Assembly: GCA_963753075.1 (NCBI GenBank)
Contig: CAVWAR010000002.1
Location: 1 to 64,000 of the forward strand
Length of the DNA: 64,000 nt
Direction of reading: 5' to 3'
Source: Prado023 sp963753075
GTDB lineage: Bacteria; Actinomycetota; Actinomycetes; S36-B12; CAIYMF01
Below the pieces are notes generated by a model. That model was given only the letters and a program-made list of their open reading frames with translations. It did no database searches and was not told where the DNA came from. A program made the position numbers and the translations under genes. Numbering within the stretch: position 1 is the first letter of the stretch; each line of letters opens with the position of its first letter. Below, piece by piece: positions 59,088-64,000 of the stretch.

Positions 59088-60143
59088 TCATCCCTTCGGT
59101 GCGAAGCGGTTGGCGAGGAGCTTCGCGACGATGTAGAACATCATGATCAAGGCGATCAGGACGAGGGCCCCCGCCCAGGCACGATCCACCGATGCCGTGG
59201 TTCCACTGGTGATCTGGTCCCAGATGAACGTCGGCAGAGCGGCCTGCGGGCCCGAGAAGGGGTTGTTGTTGTAGCTCTGGGTCAGGAACGTCGTCAGCAG
59301 CAACGGCGCAGTCTCGCCGGCGACACGCGCCACGGCGAGCATGGCGCCGGTCACGATACCGGCCAGCGAGGTCGGCAGGACGACCTTCAGCACAGTTCTC
59401 CATTTGGGCACCCCGAGGGCGTAGGCGGCCTCGCGCAGCTCGTTCGGGACGATCCGCAGCATCTCCTCGGTCGTCCGGATGATGACCGGCAGCATCAGGA
59501 TCGCCAGTGCCAGCGCAGCCGCCAAGCCCGATCGCTCCATCCCCAGGCCGAGGACGAACGCGGTGAAGATGAACAGGCCCGCGACGATCGACGGGACCCC
59601 GGTCATCACGTCGACGAAGAATGAGATCGCCCGAGCCAGCCGCCCCCGGCCGTACTCGACCAGGAAGATGGCGGCCAGGATGCCCACGGGGATCGCAAAG
59701 GCCGCGGCCAGCGCCACCTGCTCAAGGGTGCCGACGATCGCATGACCGGCCCCACCCCCCGGGCTGCGTGGGCTGACGTTGCGCATCGAGTTGACCAGGA
59801 ACCCCCAGCTCATGACCTTCAGGCCCTTGGCCAGGACCGTGAACAGCACTGAGATCAGCGGGACCACGGCGATGACGAACGTGGAATAGACCACTGTCGT
59901 GGCAAGGCGGTCGACGGCGTGCCGCTTGCCCTCGACGGCGAAGCTCCAGATGCTCTGGATGATCAGGAAGATGAGGGCGCCGACGATCGTGGTCCCGAAC
60001 CAACCGGCGAGCCCGGTGGTCATGTTCAGGACCACAGCGCTGGCGACAGCGACGGCGCCGATGACAGCTTGCGCCCATCGGGGCAGGGTGCCGCCCACCA
60101 AGGAGCTCGGGGTACGCGTTGCGCTGTCCAGGGTGGTCGTCAC
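59088..60143 (-). CDS. pstA: Phosphate ABC transporter permease PstA
   Basis: This 351-residue permease has an N-terminal extension with extra membrane segments, then the core with six helices and the EAA-type loop NELREAAYALGVPKWRTVLKVVLP. The PstA hallmark HAIVGTLEQVALAAAFAIPVGILAA is seen. GTG 60143 follows the pstC stop by one base. Confidence 0.95.
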   Translation of the reverse strand: MTTTLDSATRTPSSLVGGTLPRWAQAVIGAVAVASAVVLNMTTGLAGWFGTTIVGALIFLIIQSIWSFAVEGKRHAVDRLATTVVYSTFVIAVVPLISVLFTVLAKGLKVMSWGFLVNSMRNVSPRSPGGGAGHAIVGTLEQVALAAAFAIPVGILAAIFLVEYGRGRLARAISFFVDVMTGVPSIVAGLFIFTAFVLGLGMERSGLAAALALAILMLPVIIRTTEEMLRIVPNELREAAYALGVPKWRTVLKVVLPTSLAGIVTGAMLAVARVAGETAPLLLTTFLTQSYNNNPFSGPQAALPTFIWDQITSGTTASVDRAWAGALVLIALIMMFYIVAKLLANRFAPKG

Positions 60144-60144
60144 G

Positions 60145-61116
60145 TCAGTTCGCCCCCGAGAACTCCGAGCGCCGGGCGATGATCCACCGGGCGACCATGT
60201 TGACCGAGAGGGTCAGGAAGAACAGGACCAGGCCGCTGGCGACGAGCGCCGACAACCCGTTGGTGCCGGCCTCGTTCCACTTGAGCGCGATGTTCGCTGC
60301 GAAGGTGTCGCCCCCGGGCTCGGTCAGGTGCACGTTGACCGTGAAGGCCGCCGAGAGGATCAGCGCCACAGCGATCGTCTCCCCAAGTGCGCGTCCCAGG
60401 CCGAGCATCGCTCCGGAGATCATGCCCGGCTTGGCGAACGGGAACACGGCCATCCTGACCATCTCCCACCTGGTGGCACCCAGTGCGAGCGCCGCCTCCT
60501 TGTGACCCGCGGGGACCTGCAGGATCACCTCGCGGCTCACGGCAGCGACGGTCGGCAGGATCATGATGGCCAGCACGAGCGAGGCGATGAAGATGCTCTT
60601 GCCGTACAGGTCGAGGGTGTTCTTGAAGATGATCGTCCAGCCCAGGTAGTCGCTCATCCACCGCTGGACGCCCTCGCTGCCCGATATGAGGACCTCGAGG
60701 CCCCAGAGTCCGAAGATGATCGAGGGAACTGCAGCCAACAGGTCGGTGATGAACGCCAGCGCCGCCGCCAGGCGCCGTGGTGCGTACAGGACGATGAACA
60801 GGGCGATACCGATGCCGACGGGCACGGCCAGCACCATGGCGATGGCCGAGGACACCAGGGTGCCGAACGCGAGGGCGGCGATCCCGAAGACCGCCGGGTC
60901 GCCGTCTGGGTTCCAGGACTGCTCGGTGAAGAAGTTGCCGGTGTTGGTGCTCAACGACGGGATTGCCCGCCAGACGAGGAACACGGCGATCGCCGCCATG
61001 ATGACAAGCACGGTGATGCCCGCGTACTTGGACAGCCCACCGAAGATGCGGTCCCCCCGGCGCACGCTTGCCCCACTGATGGGCGAAGCCGCGTCGGTGG
61101 TTGTCGCGTCGACCAT
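60145..61116 (-). CDS. pstC: Phosphate ABC transporter permease PstC
   Basis: This 323-residue permease has six helices. FGIAALAFGTLVSSAIAMVLAVPVGIGIALF and the EAA loop PAGHKEAALALGATRWEMVRMAV are typical. It begins 103 bases after pstS, beyond a strong hairpin, and is nearly continuous with pstA. Confidence 0.95.
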   Translation of the reverse strand: MVDATTTDAASPISGASVRRGDRIFGGLSKYAGITVLVIMAAIAVFLVWRAIPSLSTNTGNFFTEQSWNPDGDPAVFGIAALAFGTLVSSAIAMVLAVPVGIGIALFIVLYAPRRLAAALAFITDLLAAVPSIIFGLWGLEVLISGSEGVQRWMSDYLGWTIIFKNTLDLYGKSIFIASLVLAIMILPTVAAVSREVILQVPAGHKEAALALGATRWEMVRMAVFPFAKPGMISGAMLGLGRALGETIAVALILSAAFTVNVHLTEPGGDTFAANIALKWNEAGTNGLSALVASGLVLFFLTLSVNMVARWIIARRSEFSGAN

Positions 61117-61168
61117 CGTGTTCCCGTCTCGTGATGGGGGGCTTGTGATCAGGCTAGAGGATGCGCAA

Positions 61169-61200
61169 CTGGGGTGGGGGCCCGGAGGCCCCCACCCCAG
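61169..61200 (-). terminator. Hairpin between pstS and pstC (attenuator-like)
   Basis: CTGGGGTGGGGGCC pairs perfectly with GGCCCCCACCCCAG, a 14-pair stem with CGGA loop. It lies 19 bases after the pstS stop on the minus strand and before pstC. It may stabilise the pstS mRNA end or partly terminate transcription, giving more PstS than permease. Confidence 0.7.
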
Positions 61201-61219
61201 TGATCGCAGTCCCCGACGG

Positions 61220-62305
61220 TCAGGCGATGGCGGCGATCGCGGCCTGGACCTTGGTCAGGAGCTCGCCGGTGATCGGCACATAGCCGATCCCTTCGAGGAT
61301 TCCCTGACCCTCCGCGCTGGCCGCGTACTCCATGAAGGGCTTGACCACAGCGGCGTCCGCAGCCGGCAGACCAGCAGTGCAGGTGATCTCGTAGGTGACG
61401 AGCACGATCGGGTACGCACCCGGTTCGGCGATCGTCGGGTCGAGGGCCAGCGAGAGGTCATTGCCCGTGCCGGTCACCGTCGCGGCCCCGATGGCCGTGG
61501 ACGCGTTGGCCGAGGTCGCCTCGACCGCACCGGCCCCGTTGTCGACCATGGCCGCCTTGAGGCCGCCGTCGAGGACGAACGAGAGCTCGACGTAGCCGAT
61601 CGAGTTCGCGGTGGAGTTCAGCGAGGACGCGACGCCGTCGCTGCCCTTGGACCCCTGGCCGCCAGGGGCGGTCCACGCCTTGCCGACCTCGTAGGTCCAG
61701 ATGTCGGGCGCCGTCGCCGTGAGGTAGTCGGCGAAGTTGGCGGTCGTGCCCGACTCGTCACTGCGGTGGAACTGGGCGATGGCAGCGTCCGGGAGCGTCA
61801 CACCATCGTTGAGGTCAGCGATCTGCGGATCGTTCCACCTGGTGATCGTGCTGTTGAAGATCCCCGCAATCACGTCAGGGGTGAGGGTCAGGCTGTCGAC
61901 GCCCTCCACGTTGTAGGCAACGGCGATGGCGCCGCCGACCATCGGGATGTTGATCGCCTCGCCATCGGTGCATCGGGCATCGGCGGCGGTCTTGTCCTCA
62001 CCGGAGATCGCGGCGTCTGAGCCACCGAACGCGGTCTGGTCGTTGATGAAGTCCTGGATGCCGGCGCCCGAGCCGTTGGCCTGGTAGTCGATGGTGACGT
62101 CGGGGTTGGCGGTCTGGAAGGCGTTGACCCACTCGGCCATGGCGTTCTTCTGCGCCGAGGAGCCGGAGGCCTTGATGCTGCCGGAGATGCCAGCGCCGGA
62201 GGCGCCGGGGTCTGCACCGGTGTCGGTGCCGGAGTCGCTGCAGCCAGCGAGTGTCAGTGCGAGGGCCGCCGAGATGGCGGCGGACGCGACGAGTCGGTGC
62301 TTCAC
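61220..62305 (-). CDS. pstS: Phosphate-binding lipoprotein PstS
   Basis: This 361-residue binding protein has a signal peptide with lipobox LTLAGC. The phosphate-binding segments GSIKASGSSAQKNAMAEW, TAFGGSDAAISG and HRSDESGTTANFADYL are conserved. GTG 62305 has CAGGAG upstream. A PHO box lies 77 bases upstream. Confidence 0.95.
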   Translation of the reverse strand: MKHRLVASAAISAALALTLAGCSDSGTDTGADPGASGAGISGSIKASGSSAQKNAMAEWVNAFQTANPDVTIDYQANGSGAGIQDFINDQTAFGGSDAAISGEDKTAADARCTDGEAINIPMVGGAIAVAYNVEGVDSLTLTPDVIAGIFNSTITRWNDPQIADLNDGVTLPDAAIAQFHRSDESGTTANFADYLTATAPDIWTYEVGKAWTAPGGQGSKGSDGVASSLNSTANSIGYVELSFVLDGGLKAAMVDNGAGAVEATSANASTAIGAATVTGTGNDLSLALDPTIAEPGAYPIVLVTYEITCTAGLPAADAAVVKPFMEYAASAEGQGILEGIGYVPITGELLTKVQAAIAAIA

Positions 62306-62381
62306 CGTGGGGCTCCTGAGGTGAGTGGGGGTCTTCTGGACAGGACAGACGCTAGGACGGCATTCCGAATGGCCGGGGATG

Positions 62382-62403
62382 GGTTCGTGAACTGCAGGTG
62401 AAC
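62382..62403 (-). promoter_or_regulatory. PHO box upstream of pstS
   Basis: On the minus strand, GTTCACCTGCA (62403-62393) is followed directly by GTTCACGAACC (62392-62382), two 11-base direct repeats matching the actinobacterial PHO-box consensus and the repeats between senX3 and phoU. It supports control of pstSCAB by the RegX3/PhoP-type regulator. Confidence 0.8.
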
Positions 62404-62492
62404 ACATGCTGTGCGGTAGGGGCCGGATCGACCACCCAGAGCCGCATTCCGGTCACCGGCCGGGCAGGGGCCACCGCCAGCGGCCTTGCTGT

Positions 62493-63395
62493 TCAGGCGA
62501 CCGGGAAGGTCCCCGCCCTCGGCAGGTACGCCGGCAGGTCACGCCCGAGCTGCTCGCCGAGCCACTGGCTGGCCCGGATGGCCGCCGCGAGATCCACGCC
62601 CGTGTCGAAGCCGCTGCGGTGCAGTGCGTAGACGAGGTCCTCGGTGGCGATGTTCCCGGTTGCGCGCGGCGCGAATGGGCAGCCGCCGATCCCACCGAGG
62701 CTCGAGTCGAGCACGCTCACCCCGGAGTCCGCCGCGGCCAGCGCGTTGGCGTAGCCGGTGTTGCGGGTGTTGTGGAAGTGGGCGCGCAAACGCAGGTCAC
62801 CGATCAGGTCCCGCACCATCGCGACCCGGGCCGACACGGCCACGGGGACTGCAACCCCGATGGTGTCGGCGATCGCGATCTCGTCCACACCAGTTGCGGC
62901 GACCTGCTCGACGACCCTGCGCAGCTGGTCGGTCGACACCTCCCCGGAGAAGGGGCATCCGAAGGCCACTGACAGCGTCACGGTCGTGGAGATCCCGGTC
63001 GCCCGCGCCAGCGGGACAACCTCCGCGACGACGGCGACCGCCTCCCCGCTGGTCATCCCCTGGTTGGCCTGGGAGAACTCGTCGGTCACGCTGACCACGC
63101 AGTTCACCTCGTCGACTCCGGCAGCGGCCGCCCGGTGGAAACCACGGGTGTTGAGGACCAGCCCGATCCAGGACGCAGGTTCCGGCACCGAGGCGCGCAC
63201 GCCGGCCACGACAGCCTCGCCGTCGGCCATCTGCGGGACCAGCCTGGGGTTGACGAACGAGGCGATCTCCGCGCGGTGCAGACCTGCCTCGGCGCAATGG
63301 GCGACCAGCGCCACCTTCTGCTCGGTGCTCAGGAGTCCCGGGTCGTTCTGAAGGCCGTCCCTGGCGCTGACCTCGACGATCTCGATCGCGGTCAT
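62493..63395 (-). CDS. mvaB: Hydroxymethylglutaryl-CoA lyase
   Basis: This 300-residue TIM-barrel lyase has the SARDGLQNDPGLL motif, FHNTRNTGYANALAA metal-ligand block, and the active-site Cys loop SSLGGIGGCPFAPRATGN. It cleaves HMG-CoA to acetoacetate and acetyl-CoA, as in leucine degradation. ATG 63395 starts four bases after the copper-chaperone-like gene. The intergenic region downstream carries the pstS promoter. Confidence 0.92.
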   Translation of the reverse strand: MTAIEIVEVSARDGLQNDPGLLSTEQKVALVAHCAEAGLHRAEIASFVNPRLVPQMADGEAVVAGVRASVPEPASWIGLVLNTRGFHRAAAAGVDEVNCVVSVTDEFSQANQGMTSGEAVAVVAEVVPLARATGISTTVTLSVAFGCPFSGEVSTDQLRRVVEQVAATGVDEIAIADTIGVAVPVAVSARVAMVRDLIGDLRLRAHFHNTRNTGYANALAAADSGVSVLDSSLGGIGGCPFAPRATGNIATEDLVYALHRSGFDTGVDLAAAIRASQWLGEQLGRDLPAYLPRAGTFPVA

Positions 63396-63399
63396 GACC

Positions 63400-63603
63400 T
63401 CAGACCAGCGTGTATCCGGCCTCGTCCACGGCCGCCGCCATCTGCTCACGGGTGGGGTCCGTGGCGGCGGTCACAGCAACCGCCCCTGTCTCCAGGTCAA
63501 CCTCGACGGCTTCGACCCCGTCGAGGGCCGAGACCTCGTCGGTGACTGCCTTCACGCAGTGCCCACAGGTCATCCCGGTCACGGTCCAAGTGCTGTTCGC
63601 CAT
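63400..63603 (-). CDS. Heavy-metal-associated (CopZ-like) chaperone
   Basis: This 67-residue HMA-domain protein has the metal-binding loop MTCGHC (11-16) and the usual ferredoxin-like pattern (VEVDLETGAVAVTA, MAAAVDEAGYTLV). It should bind Cu(I) through two cysteines. A copper ATPase partner is not in the window. It may be transcribed with the HMG-CoA lyase gene. Confidence 0.9.
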   Translation of the reverse strand: MANSTWTVTGMTCGHCVKAVTDEVSALDGVEAVEVDLETGAVAVTAATDPTREQMAAAVDEAGYTLV

Positions 63604-63682
63604 GGTGGAAGCGTACGCCGTCGGCTCCGATCGGGGCTCCCCTGCCTGCGGCCACTAGGGTGCGCATCGGAGGGAGGCCGCC

Positions 63683-63859
63683 ATGGGCAGGTCCGATGGC
63701 AAGGGCGACGACCCCGTGCGGATCGTCGAGAAGGAGAACTTCACGCACGCCCGCTGCGAGTGCGGCTGGCGCGGCCCCGGCCGTCGATCGCGCAAGAAGG
63801 CCCGCGCCGATGCGACCGCACACCTGGAGAAGCGCTGCTCAGCGGTCAAGGGCAAGTAG
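63683..63859 (+). CDS. Small Cys-containing basic protein
   Basis: This 58-residue ORF starts at ATG 63683 with an AGGGAGG ribosome site and ends at TAG 63857. It contains ENFTHARCECGWRGPGRRSR and a later Cys in HLEKRCSAVKGK. The CxC...C pattern with many Arg/Lys residues suggests a metal-binding or nucleic-acid-binding peptide. Its family is not recognised. Confidence 0.65.
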   Translation: MGRSDGKGDDPVRIVEKENFTHARCECGWRGPGRRSRKKARADATAHLEKRCSAVKGK

Positions 63860-63871
63860 CGCGGGCCCATC

Positions 63872-64000
63872 ATGGCGTTGGTCAGGCCGGCGCCGGGGCA
63901 GGTGGCTGACGAGTCGCAGGACGATGATCCCGGGTGCTGCCAGCCCGTGAGTCACAATGCCGGGATGGCGTTGAACTACGTGAGTGACCTTGCACGGGTG
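63872..64000 (+). CDS. Partial ORF running off the window
   Basis: An open frame from ATG 63872 continues without a stop to the end. Its first half is poor in recognisable sequence. A later ATG 63965 (MALNYVSDLARV) may be the real start. Too little is visible to name it. Confidence 0.3.
   Translation, partial: MALVRPAPGQVADESQDDDPGCCQPVSHNAGMALNYVSDLARV

Noticed and set aside
62408..62492. A possible terminator around CCGGTCACCGG after the HMG-CoA lyase gene
   Set aside because: The palindrome leaves only a one-base loop and no further pairing was found.
1..64000. CRISPR array, rRNA genes, riboswitch or prophage structural genes
   Set aside because: No regularly spaced repeats with spacers, no rRNA-like sequence, no leader I could assign to a riboswitch, and no capsid or tail motifs were seen.

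Overview
The window is a stretch of high-GC actinobacterial chromosome. It carries two mycothiol genes (mshA, mshD), CarD, an orphan GlnR and MalK/UgpC-type ATPases. Two gene neighbourhoods match, as I remember it, the order seen in mycobacteria: DUF2516 / XRE regulator / HBHA-like protein, and thioredoxin / glnR / mshD. Many genes seem to be leaderless or to start with GTG. I cannot name the genus from the sequence. || 1-4.8 kb is the decayed end of an integrative element beside tRNA-Thr(TGT): a NERD-domain gene, a DUF3631 ATPase gene and a tyrosine integrase are all broken by frameshifts, while an excisionase-like gene and a zinc-ribbon protein remain open. || 5-18.4 kb is a maltodextrin region: two paralogous binding lipoproteins, MalF/MalG permeases, a cytoplasmic GH13 enzyme and an MsmX/MalK-type ATPase in one operon, then a second such ATPase paired with a DUF4032 protein. 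|| 18.5-22.7 kb is the housekeeping operon carD-ispD-ispF-cysS-rlmB on the minus strand. || 23.4-31.4 kb holds the phosphate regulators (RegX3/SenX3-like pair divergent from phoU, with 11-bp PHO-box repeats between), then mshA, a YbjN protein, gpmA and the HBHA-like locus, whose protein carries tandem 11- and 15-residue repeats. || 31.4-38.5 kb has an asparaginase, a BKACE enzyme, a DUF4388 protein, dtd, ygfZ, a Fur regulator, a nitrobindin, a 34-residue membrane peptide, and DsrE and DUF4395 proteins. || 38.7-51.2 kb is a catabolic block: NYN/LOTUS protein, hutHUIG for histidine, and a hexitol module (mannitol-type PTS EIICBA, zinc dehydrogenase, DeoR regulator, PfkB kinase, SorC regulator). 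It separates gene groups that are often close together in actinobacteria. || 51.2-62.4 kb holds thioredoxin, glnR and mshD, then polyphosphate and phosphate genes: ppk, a CYTH/CHAD protein, a MutT1-like hydrolase, and pstSCAB with a PHO box ahead of pstS and a strong hairpin between pstS and pstC. || 62.5-64 kb holds an HMG-CoA lyase, a CopZ-like chaperone, a small Cys-containing protein and an ORF running off the edge. || The dominant theme is phosphate and polyphosphate handling: sensor pair, PhoU, Pst transporter, Ppk and CHAD/MutT1 proteins all lie in one 64-kb window. Sugar import (maltodextrin ABC, hexitol PTS) and histidine degradation supply carbon and nitrogen.
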